DNA of 64,000 nt from Gammaproteobacteria bacterium. Lineage in GTDB: Bacteria > Pseudomonadota > Gammaproteobacteria > JAPPPA01. The translations under genes and the position numbers were made by a program. The stretch lies in assembly GCA_030425645.1 (NCBI GenBank), contig JAUHZK010000001.1, forward strand, positions 310,001-374,000. Reading direction: 5' to 3'. The notes beneath the pieces are model-generated. The model saw only the letters and a list, made by a program, of their open reading frames with translations. It was not told the origin of the DNA and searched no databases. Positions 1 to 8,332 of the stretch are shown here, in pieces; within the stretch, counting starts at the first letter, position 1; every line of letters begins with the position of its first letter.

Positions 1-1712
1 GTGTCCGGGATTTTGACATCTTCAACCGCCTTAGTAAGCCGCAGCGAGCCGGCTTCGCCGACAAGGGTGCCGGCTTCCAAAAAGGCTTGCAGGGCTTCTT
101 CAACAAAATAGGGGTTGCCAGCGGCGCGTTCGGCCAAGCGCTGTCTGAGGCTGGCGAGTTCGCTATCGCAACCAATCAGGCGCTCGGCTAGCTCCAGCAT
201 GGCTTGGTCATCTAAGGGGCGTAGGCCTAGGTGAAGATCGGCTTGGTTTAACCAACTGGGTTTTTCATGCGGCCGGTAGTTAAAGATGATCGATACCGGG
301 TGTTCGCAGACTTCGCTGCGCATACGCTCTAGAAAGGCCAGTGTGCCTTCGTCGGCCCAATGCACGTCATCAACAATCACCAAGCTGCGGCGGTCTGGTG
401 CGGCAGCGTTAAAGCGATCATAAAACTCGAACAGTTTTTCTAAACGTAGTTCCGGCGGCAGATTGAGCGCGGGTTTGCTGGGGTCGGCAATCTCCAAAAA
501 CTCAAACATCAGTTGTAAGGAGTTGTCGTCGCCAATGTTCATCAAGGTGATGGCGCCGGCGACTTTTTGTCGAGCGCTGGCATTGTCGTCACTGTCGATA
601 ATGCCGAAGTAAGCACCGATAAGTTCGCGCATTGGTTGGAACGGCGCGGCATTGGCGTAAGGCACGCAGGCGCAGCTATAGACTTCAATATCTTCGCTGC
701 GGGCGATTTCGGCAATCTCGTGGCAGATCCGGCTTTTGCCAATACCAGCATCGCCTTCCACTGTGGCAATAATGCCGCGTGGTTTTTCCGCCTTAAAGTT
801 AAGCACTTGCGCCAGTGATTCGAGCTCGCCTTCGCGCCCAATAAAGGGAGATAGTCCGCGTTTGCGGCTGAGGTCGAGCCGAGTGCGGAGGCGGCCTTCG
901 CTTTCTAGCTCATACAGTTCAATCGGTTCGCTGACGCCTTTGACTTTGCTGGCGCCAAGGTTGTTAAGTTTGAAATAACCCTCTACTAGGCGAGCGGTGT
1001 AGCGTGTCATTAACACGCTGCCAGGGGCTGCTAGGCTTTCCATGCGTGCGGCTAGACCCACGGTGTGGCCTTGGGCGGTGTAATCCATACGTAGGTCATC
1101 GCCAATACTGCCAACGATGACTTCGCCGGAATTGAGACCAATGCGGGTGGAGATATTAAGGCCGTCTTCTAGACGTAAACGTTGCCCAAAGTCGGCTAGA
1201 CGGTCGCGCAGGGTGATGCCAGCGCGACAAGCACGGGCAGCGTGGTCTTCATGGGCAACGGGCGCGCCAAACAGGGCCATAATGCCATCGCCGGTATATT
1301 GGTTGATGGTGCCCTCAAAGCGGTGCACTTCTTCACCTAGGATGGCGAAAAACTCATCCAGAATTTCGTGCCAGCGTTCGGCGTCGACTTGTTCTGCGAG
1401 ATCAAGAGAGCCTTTAAGATCGACAAACATCACCGTCACTTGCTTGCGCTCGCCTTCCAGCGCGCTGCGGCTGCTGAGAATGCGGTCAGCTAAATGTTTG
1501 GGTGTGTAGTCTTTGGGGCTTGCTTGGGTCTTGCGGCTTGGGGCTTCACTAGTGCTAGCAGTCGCGAGTGAATTGCCACACTGGTTGCAGAATTTTGAGT
1601 CAGCGGGATTTTCGGCGCCACATTGAGCGCAGCCGGGTTTTAAGCTGCTGCCGCACTGGTTGCAGAAGCGAGCGTTGTCGGCGTTGTCGTGATGGCAGTT
1701 TGTGCATTGCAT
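1..1712 (-). CDS. Class III adenylate/guanylate cyclase fused to AAA ATPase (partial, cut by left edge)
   Basis: The open frame starts at ATG 1712 behind GAGGAC and runs off the left edge, giving 570 visible codons; it is absent from the ORF track because it has no stop in the window. Residues 1-45 hold two zinc ribbons (CTNC/CNQC and CAQC/CNQC). A class III cyclase domain follows from about residue 88 (VTVMFVDLKGS, then NQYTGDGIMALFGAP and RIGLNSGEVIVG). A P-loop ATPase begins near residue 320 (GDAGIGKS) with a Walker B-like LVIVDDVHWADE near 447. This is the known architecture of soluble cyclase/ATPase signalling proteins, which usually end in a long TPR-like region, here outside the window. 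Nucleotide specificity (cAMP or cGMP) cannot be judged. No membrane segment is visible, so it is probably cytosolic. Confidence 0.9.
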   Translation of the reverse strand, partial: MQCTNCHHDNADNARFCNQCGSSLKPGCAQCGAENPADSKFCNQCGNSLATASTSEAPSRKTQASPKDYTPKHLADRILSSRSALEGERKQVTVMFVDLKGSLDLAEQVDAERWHEILDEFFAILGEEVHRFEGTINQYTGDGIMALFGAPVAHEDHAARACRAGITLRDRLADFGQRLRLEDGLNISTRIGLNSGEVIVGSIGDDLRMDYTAQGHTVGLAARMESLAAPGSVLMTRYTARLVEGYFKLNNLGASKVKGVSEPIELYELESEGRLRTRLDLSRKRGLSPFIGREGELESLAQVLNFKAEKPRGIIATVEGDAGIGKSRICHEIAEIARSEDIEVYSCACVPYANAAPFQPMRELIGAYFGIIDSDDNASARQKVAGAITLMNIGDDNSLQLMFEFLEIADPSKPALNLPPELRLEKLFEFYDRFNAAAPDRRSLVIVDDVHWADEGTLAFLERMRSEVCEHPVSIIFNYRPHEKPSWLNQADLHLGLRPLDDQAMLELAERLIGCDSELASLRQRLAERAAGNPYFVEEALQAFLEAGTLVGEAGSLRLTKAVEDVKIPD

Positions 1713-2160
1713 AGGAAGTCCTCGCTGACAGCATAACAAAGCTAATTTTATTGTGGTGGCTAGGCCGATTTTTTGCGCAGCTGATAGGTTGGCAGTTGCG
1801 CAATTTTGCTGCGTATTGGCTGTTTTAAGCAAACGCTCGCGGCTCAAATTGTCTTCAATTCTGCAGGTTTGTCTGCTTGATTGTTATGTTGTTGTTTTTA
1901 AATAAAAAAATCCGATAACGCGGCAAGTTTTGATTGCCTAAAAACGCCCAAAAACCGACGAACGGTAGTTTGAGCGGTATGTGTAACCACCGTTCACCAA
2001 TTCTTAAATTGAATTAGATTTCAGTTGCCATTATTGTCGCCATCGCAAATCTGTTCCTGGCTGGCCATAGGGGTTATTGCTGGGTTTGTTTATGTCAATG
2101 CTATAGCACCTAGAGAGTCTCAAAAGGGCGCCAGCTAAGTGTATTAGCAAGGGGAAATTA
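1713..2160. other. Intergenic region between divergent genes
   Basis: About 450 bases between the divergent cyclase and lipoprotein genes. No open frame with gene-like composition is seen. A locally AT-rich stretch near 1885-1912 could hold promoters. AAGGGG at 2150-2155 is the ribosome site of the lipoprotein. I see no convincing repeat or RNA gene. Confidence 0.5.
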
Positions 2161-3693
2161 ATGAATATTTTTGGTATTAAGAGTCGTCTGCCGTCGTTGG
2201 CAGTGCTGCTCTCCGTTGTGATGTTAGCTGCCTGTGGCAGCGCCAGCAGCGACGGCAGTAAAGCCTGTGCTGGCGGTCAAACCTGCGGTGCCTTAGACAT
2301 CGTGCAAGAGACTGTTGCTGATTTAGTGGGTGGTCAAATTGGCGGCGCTTTGCCTGAGCCACTGGGTTCGGTAGCTGGTTGTGCTAGCGACGTTGTGAAT
2401 AACGTGGTTGATGTGCCAGACGCACTGTTGGTTGGCTTGGAAGACCTAGCCAGCACCCAAGATCCAGCTGCGTTAATGACCGCTTTTGATGACATTGGTG
2501 CTTCTTTAAACAACGCCGTTTATAACCTACAAGCGCTATTGACCGGCTTGGCCGGCCAAGGTGGCGCAGGCTGTGACGAGGCAGGCTCAGGTGAGTCTCC
2601 AGACAACGGTGGTGATGGCGGTTCTGAGGGTCCAACCGGTACCCCGTTAGATGCGGCTTTGGCGCCTTTGATGGACGGTTTGGATACCTTGGTTTCGACC
2701 TTACAAGACTCTGCTGCGGGTACTCCAGCGGCGGCCTTGGTTGATCCAATCGTTGAAGGCTTAGATGCTTTGCTTGCCGTGCTTGAAGGTGGCGGCAGTG
2801 GTGGTGTTCCTGCGTTGCCAGGTTTGCCAGGTGGTGGCGACAACCCACTGACCGGTTTGCTAACCCAACTGCAAGACCAACTAGCTGGTCTGCCCGGTGG
2901 TGGCGGTGATGGTGGTGACTCTTCTGACCAAGACTTAGAGCCGCTAACTGATATTTTAGATACTGTTGTGTCTAGCCTAGGCGCTGCGATTGGTAATGGC
3001 CAGGCGCAACTAGAAGATGCGGCTGGCAGTGAAGTGCCAGTGGTAAGTGGCCTGTTGCTAACCCTATCGACCCTGTTGCAAGACACTGGTGATTTGGTTG
3101 ATGAAGTAGGTGAGTACGATGGTGTTAACGCCAACGCGGCAATTGAAACGCTGCTAGAAAACACCCTTGGTAACGCTTTGACTGAGCTTGTGCCATTGCG
3201 CTTTATTGGTGAGCAGGCTGGTCAAGACCTAGCTGGCCCAGTGCGCGACGGTATTGCTCAGGGCGTATCGGCGATTGGTGATGGTACTGAGCTGTTGATT
3301 GATCCGTTGTTGAGCACTGTGCTAGACGACGCAGCATCACCTTTGCTTGACCCAATTGAAGGCGCGATTGCGACGCTATTAGCCTCTAGCCCAGTTGATT
3401 TGGGCGATGTCTTGGGCGGCGGCATTGATCAGCTAGTGGGTGCACTAGGTATGTTGACTAGCCAAATTCCAGGTGGCGGCGCTGGTGGCGGTAACCCGCT
3501 GGATTCGCTGCTAGGCGGTTTGCCAGGCGGTTTGCCGGGCGGTGGTTCTGGTGGCGGCTCTGGCCCAACTGGTACGCCGGCTGATCTGCTGCTAGGTGCC
3601 TTGATCGACAATGACCCTACCGGTGTTTTGGGTGGCCTTCTAGGCAGCCTAAGCGATGGCCTGCTGGGGCTGTTGGGTGGCTTGGCGCCCTAG
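2161..3693 (+). CDS. Gly/Leu-rich repetitive lipoprotein of unknown function
   Basis: 510 aa. The N-terminus is a lipoprotein signal ending in lipobox LAAC at about residue 25, so an envelope location is expected. The mature protein is low in complexity: stretches such as GLPGGLPGGGSGGG alternate with amphipathic segments of the type PLLDPIEGAIATLL. Segments containing GPTGTPLD or GPTGTPAD and PLTDILD recur, which suggests internal duplication. Automated pipelines may call it collagen-like because of the G-x-P-G runs, but no regular GXY triplet array is present. No enzymatic motif is seen. AAGGGG lies 6 bases before the ATG. It is apparently monocistronic, with a strong terminator 37 bases downstream. 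Confidence 0.75.
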   Translation: MNIFGIKSRLPSLAVLLSVVMLAACGSASSDGSKACAGGQTCGALDIVQETVADLVGGQIGGALPEPLGSVAGCASDVVNNVVDVPDALLVGLEDLASTQDPAALMTAFDDIGASLNNAVYNLQALLTGLAGQGGAGCDEAGSGESPDNGGDGGSEGPTGTPLDAALAPLMDGLDTLVSTLQDSAAGTPAAALVDPIVEGLDALLAVLEGGGSGGVPALPGLPGGGDNPLTGLLTQLQDQLAGLPGGGGDGGDSSDQDLEPLTDILDTVVSSLGAAIGNGQAQLEDAAGSEVPVVSGLLLTLSTLLQDTGDLVDEVGEYDGVNANAAIETLLENTLGNALTELVPLRFIGEQAGQDLAGPVRDGIAQGVSAIGDGTELLIDPLLSTVLDDAASPLLDPIEGAIATLLASSPVDLGDVLGGGIDQLVGALGMLTSQIPGGGAGGGNPLDSLLGGLPGGLPGGGSGGGSGPTGTPADLLLGALIDNDPTGVLGGLLGSLSDGLLGLLGGLAP

Positions 3694-3730
3694 TTAAGCG
3701 CTTTAGCTAACAACCCATTCAGGGTATAGG

Positions 3731-3763
3731 CCCGTTATCGCTTCGGCGGTAACGGGTTTTTTT
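3731..3763 (+). terminator. Rho-independent terminator after lipoprotein gene
   Basis: An 11-bp stem CCCGTTATCGC/GCGGTAACGGG (one G-T pair) closes a TTCG tetraloop and is followed directly by seven T residues. It separates the lipoprotein gene from thrB. Confidence 0.92.
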
Positions 3764-3818
3764 ATGTTTGCCGGCTTGCGCCTGGGGTCGGTATAGCGAG
3801 CTTGAAGCCTCGCTGTTG

Positions 3819-3824
3819 TATAAT
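3819..3824 (+). promoter_or_regulatory. Candidate -10 box for the thrB operon
   Basis: A perfect TATAAT lies 35 bases upstream of the thrB ATG and just downstream of the preceding terminator. No good -35 hexamer lies at 17 bases. The call rests on the hexamer and its position. Confidence 0.4.
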
Positions 3825-3858
3825 CGCGCGCCTTTGTCACAGTTAACGCGACGGTTTT

Positions 3859-4800
3859 ATGTCGGTCTTTACAACGGTTTCTGAAACCGAGCTTAAACAA
3901 TTCTTGGCCCGTTACGATCAGGGCGAGCTGGTGTCCTATGAAGGCATTAGCGAAGGCATCGAGAACACTAACTATTTCGTCACCACCACGGGTGGCCGTT
4001 TTGTGTTGACAGTGTTTGAGTATTTCACGCCTTATGAGCTGCCTTGGTTCCTCGAGCTGATGCATCACCTAGTCACGCATGGCGTGCCCGGTGCGGCACC
4101 TATTTTTGATAAAGACGATTGTTTCCAGAGCCCGCTATGCGGCAAGCCAGCGGCCTTGGTGCAGCGTTTAGAGGGTAAGCCATGCATGGAACCCAACCAA
4201 GCGCAGTGCGAGTCCATTGGCCGCGCCTTGGCGCAGGTACATGTGGCGACTAAAAGCTATACCGAACCACGTGAAAACACCCGTGGTTTGGCTTGGATGG
4301 AGCAAATGGCGGCGAAAGTGATGCCGCATTTGTCAGCTGACGACAATATCTTGTTGCTGAAGGAAATTAAATTCCAGAAAGAGCAGGCCGGCCGTGATTT
4401 GCTGCCACAAGGTGTTACCCATGCTGACCTATTTCGCGATAACGCCTTATTTGTCGGTGACGAACTCAACGGCATTATCGATTATTACTTTGCCTGCACC
4501 GATGCCTATATGTATGACTTGGCGGTGGTGCTGAATGATTGGTGTCGGAATGACCATGATCATTCTTTAGACGCTGAGCTGGCGCGAGCGGTGACACGCG
4601 CCTATGCCGCGCGCCGTGATATTGCTGGTGAAGAGCTCGCGGCGTTGCCGGCCATGTTGCGTGCTGGCGCCTTGCGGTTTTGGTTGTCGCGCCTGAATGA
4701 TAAACACAGCCCGCGTGAAGGCGAGATGACTTACATCAAAGATCCAGACGTCTTCCGCGATTTGCTGCTGCATCATATTGAGCAACCCTTTAGCCTTTAA
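3859..4800 (+). CDS. thrB: Homoserine kinase, ThrB type II (APH-fold)
   Basis: 313 aa, the usual length for this family. It phosphorylates L-homoserine to O-phosphohomoserine in the cytosolic threonine pathway. The fold is of the aminoglycoside phosphotransferase type: an N-terminal lobe with YEGISEGIENTNYFV, a conserved YFTPYELPWFLELM segment, and the catalytic Brenner motif HADLFRDN near residue 187, followed by GIIDYYFACTDAYMYDLA, which supplies the metal-binding Asp. It is unrelated to the GHMP-type ThrB of enterics. Its TAA overlaps the ATG of the TRAP small permease (TAATG), so the genes are translationally coupled. The metabolic link to the transporter is not evident from sequence. Confidence 0.93.
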   Translation: MSVFTTVSETELKQFLARYDQGELVSYEGISEGIENTNYFVTTTGGRFVLTVFEYFTPYELPWFLELMHHLVTHGVPGAAPIFDKDDCFQSPLCGKPAALVQRLEGKPCMEPNQAQCESIGRALAQVHVATKSYTEPRENTRGLAWMEQMAAKVMPHLSADDNILLLKEIKFQKEQAGRDLLPQGVTHADLFRDNALFVGDELNGIIDYYFACTDAYMYDLAVVLNDWCRNDHDHSLDAELARAVTRAYAARRDIAGEELAALPAMLRAGALRFWLSRLNDKHSPREGEMTYIKDPDVFRDLLLHHIEQPFSL

Positions 4801-5297
4801 TGCTGGCCTTCGTTAACAAACTGAATGCCGGCATCGGCAAGTCGGCGGCTTGTTTGGCGCTGGCGATGGTGGTGCTGGAATTTTTGGTGGTGGTGCTGCG
4901 TTACGCTTTTGAGTGGGGCTCCATCGCCTTACAAGAGGGCGTGATTTATATGCATGCCAGTTTGTTTATGGCCACCGCCGCCTGGGTGTTGCAAACCGAT
5001 GGCCATGTGCGAGTCGATATTTTCTACCGTGAAATGAGCGCCAGCAACAAAGCTCGCGTGAATTTGGCGGGTGCCTTATTGTTGCTGCTGCCAACCAGCG
5101 GCTTCCTGCTTTATATCAGCTGGGATTATGTCGCCTTGAGTTGGCAAATCCGCGAGGGCTCGAAAGAAACCGGCGGCCTAGATGCGGTGTTTTTGCTAAA
5201 GAGTTTGATGCCCTTGTCGGCGGCCATGTTGGTATTGCAGGCATTGGCGCAGGCGGGTCAGGCTTGGCTAGATTTGAGCTGTGATGAACATGCCTGA
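4800..5297 (+). CDS. dctQ: TRAP transporter small permease (DctQ family)
   Basis: 165 aa with four predicted membrane segments (roughly residues 15-35, 50-70, 92-112 and 135-155). The usual DctQ signature region is present: VVLRYAFEWGSIALQEGVIY followed by an HVRVDIFY motif. It pairs with the large permease to form the inner-membrane part of a tripartite, sodium-driven organic-acid transporter. It overlaps thrB upstream and the large permease gene downstream. No DctP-type binding-protein gene lies next to it, so the substrate is unknown. Confidence 0.9.
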   Translation: MLAFVNKLNAGIGKSAACLALAMVVLEFLVVVLRYAFEWGSIALQEGVIYMHASLFMATAAWVLQTDGHVRVDIFYREMSASNKARVNLAGALLLLLPTSGFLLYISWDYVALSWQIREGSKETGGLDAVFLLKSLMPLSAAMLVLQALAQAGQAWLDLSCDEHA

Positions 5298-6687
5298 TTT
5301 AGTCACGTTAATGCCGCTGCTGATGTTTCTGTTTATTTGCGGTGTTTTGCTGCTGGGGTATCCGGTGGCCTTTTCGCTAGCCGGCGGGGCGCTGATATTT
5401 GCCGCTATTGGGTTGGTGACCGGCACCTTCGATCCAGTATTTCTTGAAGCGCTGCCAAACCGGCTTTATGGCGTGATGACCAATCAAACCCTAATGGCGG
5501 TGCCGCTATTTGTGTTTATGGGCGTCATGCTGGAGCGTTCTCGTATTGCCGAGCTGCAATTAGAAACCATGGCGCAGTTGTTTGGGCGCCTGCGGGGCGG
5601 CCTTGGTTTGTCCGTGATTGTAGTGGGCATGTTGCTGGCGGCTAGTACCGGCATTGTTGGCGCCACGGTTGTGACCATGGGCCTGATTTCCTTGCCAACC
5701 ATGCTTAAACGCGGTTATTCGCCTGAATTGGCCAGCGGCGTGATCTGCGCCAGTGGCACCTTGGGACAAATTATTCCGCCGTCGATTGTATTGGTGCTGC
5801 TCGGTGATGTGTTGTCGTCGGCGTATCAGCAAGCGCAGTTGGATATGGGTATTTGGTCGCCGGAAACGGTTAGCGTGGGTGACCTGTTTGTCGGCGCCTT
5901 AATTCCCGGCTTGTTGTTGGTGGCGGCCTATATTGCTTATCTATTGCTGGTGGCTTGGTTTAAACCTAGCGCCGCGCCAGCAGTGCCAGAAGAAGAGTTG
6001 CTAACCGACACGGGTTGGGACTTGGCGAAACATCTGTTTTCAGCGCTAGCGCCACCGTTGCTGCTGATCTTTGCCGTGTTGGGCTCGATTTTGGGTGGTT
6101 ATGCAACGCCGACCGAGGCTGCGGCCGTCGGTGCCATGGGTGCTACCTTGCTGGCGCTAGCTAAGCGTGAGCTCGACAAAGAGCGCCTTTGGATTGTGGT
6201 TCGCGACACCGCTCAAGTCACCAGTATGGTGTTTATGATTTTGCTCGGGGCAGCCTTGTTTTCGCTAGTGTTTAGAGGCTTTGGTGGCGACGAGTTAGTG
6301 CAAGAATTCTTGCAAGACTTACCGGGCGGTGTTGCTGGTGCCGTTATCATCGTAATGTTGGTGATGTTTCTACTTGGCTTTGTGCTCGACTTTATCGAGA
6401 TCACCTTTGTGGTGGTGCCGATTGTTGGCCCAGTCTTGCTAGCGATGGGTTTAGACCCCGTTTGGCTTGGCATTATGATCGCGATTAACTTACAGACCAG
6501 CTTCCTCACGCCACCGTTTGGTTTTGCCTTGTTCTATCTTCGTGGCGTGGCGCCCGATAGCGTCAGTACCGGCCAAATTTATCGGGGCGTATTACCTTTT
6601 GTATTGATTCAACTGGCAATGTTGGTTTTACTGGCGTTATGGCCAGAGTTGGTCACATGGCTGCCAGATCAGCTCTACAATAATTAG
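5284..6687 (+). CDS. dctM: TRAP transporter large permease (DctM family)
   Basis: About 467 aa from ATG 5284; GTG 5281 and ATG 5290 are alternatives, and GAG at 5276-5278 favours 5284. There are about 12-13 hydrophobic segments. Family signatures are visible: GYPVAFSLAGGAL at the N-terminus, SGTLGQIIPPSIVLVLLGD in the middle, GGYATPTEAAAVGAMGA, and a C-terminal NLQTSFLTPPFGFALFYLRGV. It is the ion-coupled permease of the TRAP system. The start lies inside the end of dctQ, indicating coupled translation. A periplasmic receptor must be supplied from elsewhere in the genome. Confidence 0.93.
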   Translation: MNMPDLVTLMPLLMFLFICGVLLLGYPVAFSLAGGALIFAAIGLVTGTFDPVFLEALPNRLYGVMTNQTLMAVPLFVFMGVMLERSRIAELQLETMAQLFGRLRGGLGLSVIVVGMLLAASTGIVGATVVTMGLISLPTMLKRGYSPELASGVICASGTLGQIIPPSIVLVLLGDVLSSAYQQAQLDMGIWSPETVSVGDLFVGALIPGLLLVAAYIAYLLLVAWFKPSAAPAVPEEELLTDTGWDLAKHLFSALAPPLLLIFAVLGSILGGYATPTEAAAVGAMGATLLALAKRELDKERLWIVVRDTAQVTSMVFMILLGAALFSLVFRGFGGDELVQEFLQDLPGGVAGAVIIVMLVMFLLGFVLDFIEITFVVVPIVGPVLLAMGLDPVWLGIMIAINLQTSFLTPPFGFALFYLRGVAPDSVSTGQIYRGVLPFVLIQLAMLVLLALWPELVTWLPDQLYNN

Positions 6688-6709
6688 GTTCGTCTTAAGG
6701 GGTTCATAG

Positions 6710-8242
6710 GTGCAACGTAATTTTTCTAAATTATCCAGTGGCGGTAAATTCGACGTCCTCATTATTGGTGGCGGTATTACCGGCGCTTGGGCGGCTTATG
6801 ACGCGGCGCGACGTGGCTTGCATGTTGCCTTGGTAGAAAAGTCAGATTGGGCTTCAGGCACATCATCGGCTAGTTCAAAGATGATTCACGGCGGTCTGCG
6901 TTATTTGGCCACCTACGAATTTAGTTTGGTAAAGCACTCTCTGGGCGAGCGGGCATTGCTGGCACGTTTGGCACCACATTTAATTCAGCCAGTGCGTTTT
7001 GCTTTGCCGATTTATAAGACCGATGACGTTACTCGTCTACAGATGAAAGCCGGTCTCACCATGTATGACTGGTTGGCAACGCGCAAATCGCCAGCACCGA
7101 AACATGAATATCTAACGCGTAAGCAATATCGCAAACGCTACCCCTATATTCGTCAAGAGGGTTTAGTGGGCGGTTTTACCTATGGTGACTGCCAAGAAGA
7201 CGACGCCCGCATGACGGTGGAAATTGTTTGGGGCGCCGATTTTACTGGCGCTACCTGCGTTAACCACTGCCGCGCGACAGAGCTGTTGCGCGAGGGTGAA
7301 AAAGTTGTCGGCGCGCAGTTGCGCGACGAGTTAACTGGCGAAGAAACTAAGGTCCATGCCCGTACCGTTGTTAATGCAGCGGGGCCGTGGTGTGAGTCGC
7401 TACTGCCTTCGGGTGGTAAATCACGCTTAACGCGTTTGGTGAAGGGCGTGCACTTAATGATGCCGTCTTTGCCTTTGCAAGATCACGGTTATGCCGACGG
7501 CATGTTGATTACCAACCCCGATGATGGCCGTGTGGTGTTTTTGATTCCTTGGTACGGCTATACCATCTTGGGCACTACCGATAGTGACTACGACGGTTCG
7601 CCCGATGCGCTTGGTGTGACCACCGACGAAGAAGATTATCTGCTCGATATTGCCAACAAGGCGCTAGCGCAGGTGCCCGGCGTGCAGCACTGGCAGCGCA
7701 AAGATATCTGCGGCAGTTATGCGGGTGTGCGTACGCTAGAAAATGTAGAGGGCAAATCAGCCAGCAAGGTGAGCCGCGAGTGGGCTTTGACTGAGCCATT
7801 GCCAAATATGCTGATGCCTATCGGTGGTAAATACACCACGGCGCGTGAAGATGCCTCGTTTATCGTTGATAAGGTGGTTAGCAAGCTGGCTATTGAGGCA
7901 CCGCCTTGTACTACGGCCAAAAGACCATTCCCTTGGGCGCCACTAGTGGGTGGTGTTGCCGGTTATAAGGCTTGGGAGGCTCAGGCCGTTAAAGATGTTA
8001 TTAACGCCGGCGTTGAAGCCGTGATTGCAAAGACCGTTGTTAAACGTCAGGGTAATCAGCTCCCGATATTGCTAGACCTGATCGCTCAAGATCCGAGCTT
8101 GGCTGAACGGGTAGACCCGGCGGCGCCATTTATTAAAGCGGAAGCGAAAAAAGCCAAGCTCTACGAAATGGCAGTGACTGACGAAGATATTTATCGTCGT
8201 CGTATGCCGTTATGGTTGCTGAGTGGCGATCATCGCGATTAG
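6710..8242 (+). CDS. glpD: Glycerol-3-phosphate dehydrogenase (FAD, aerobic)
   Basis: 510 aa starting at GTG 6710 behind AAGGGG. It oxidises sn-glycerol 3-phosphate to dihydroxyacetone phosphate and passes electrons to quinone at the inner membrane. The N-terminal dinucleotide fold reads VLIIGGGITGAWAAYDAARRG, followed by the diagnostic SGTSSASSKMIHGGLRYL. Later segments VNAAGPWCE, FLIPWYGYTILGTTD and GGKYTTAR are typical of GlpD. The length is close to that of the E. coli enzyme. A 22-base gap separates it from dctM. No glpK or glpF is adjacent. Confidence 0.93.
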   Translation: MQRNFSKLSSGGKFDVLIIGGGITGAWAAYDAARRGLHVALVEKSDWASGTSSASSKMIHGGLRYLATYEFSLVKHSLGERALLARLAPHLIQPVRFALPIYKTDDVTRLQMKAGLTMYDWLATRKSPAPKHEYLTRKQYRKRYPYIRQEGLVGGFTYGDCQEDDARMTVEIVWGADFTGATCVNHCRATELLREGEKVVGAQLRDELTGEETKVHARTVVNAAGPWCESLLPSGGKSRLTRLVKGVHLMMPSLPLQDHGYADGMLITNPDDGRVVFLIPWYGYTILGTTDSDYDGSPDALGVTTDEEDYLLDIANKALAQVPGVQHWQRKDICGSYAGVRTLENVEGKSASKVSREWALTEPLPNMLMPIGGKYTTAREDASFIVDKVVSKLAIEAPPCTTAKRPFPWAPLVGGVAGYKAWEAQAVKDVINAGVEAVIAKTVVKRQGNQLPILLDLIAQDPSLAERVDPAAPFIKAEAKKAKLYEMAVTDEDIYRRRMPLWLLSGDHRD

Positions 8243-8255
8243 TCTTGTTTGAATT

Positions 8256-8276
8256 GACCGCCGACCGGCGGTCTTT
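8256..8276 (+). terminator. Terminator-like hairpin after glpD
   Basis: GACCGCC/GGCGGTC stem of 7 bp with a 4-base loop followed by TTT only. It sits 14 bases after the glpD stop. The short T run makes it a moderate call. Confidence 0.5.
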
Positions 8277-8332
8277 GTGCTTTGCTTTAAAAGGCGTATG
8301 CTTTTCGCACAACGTGCGAAGAGGACGCCATC

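Noticed and set aside
2384-3164. Long minus-strand ORFs opposite the Gly-rich lipoprotein
   Set aside because: The biased composition of the lipoprotein gene removes stop codons on the other strand; the products are Pro/Ser- or His/Arg-rich with no start signal.
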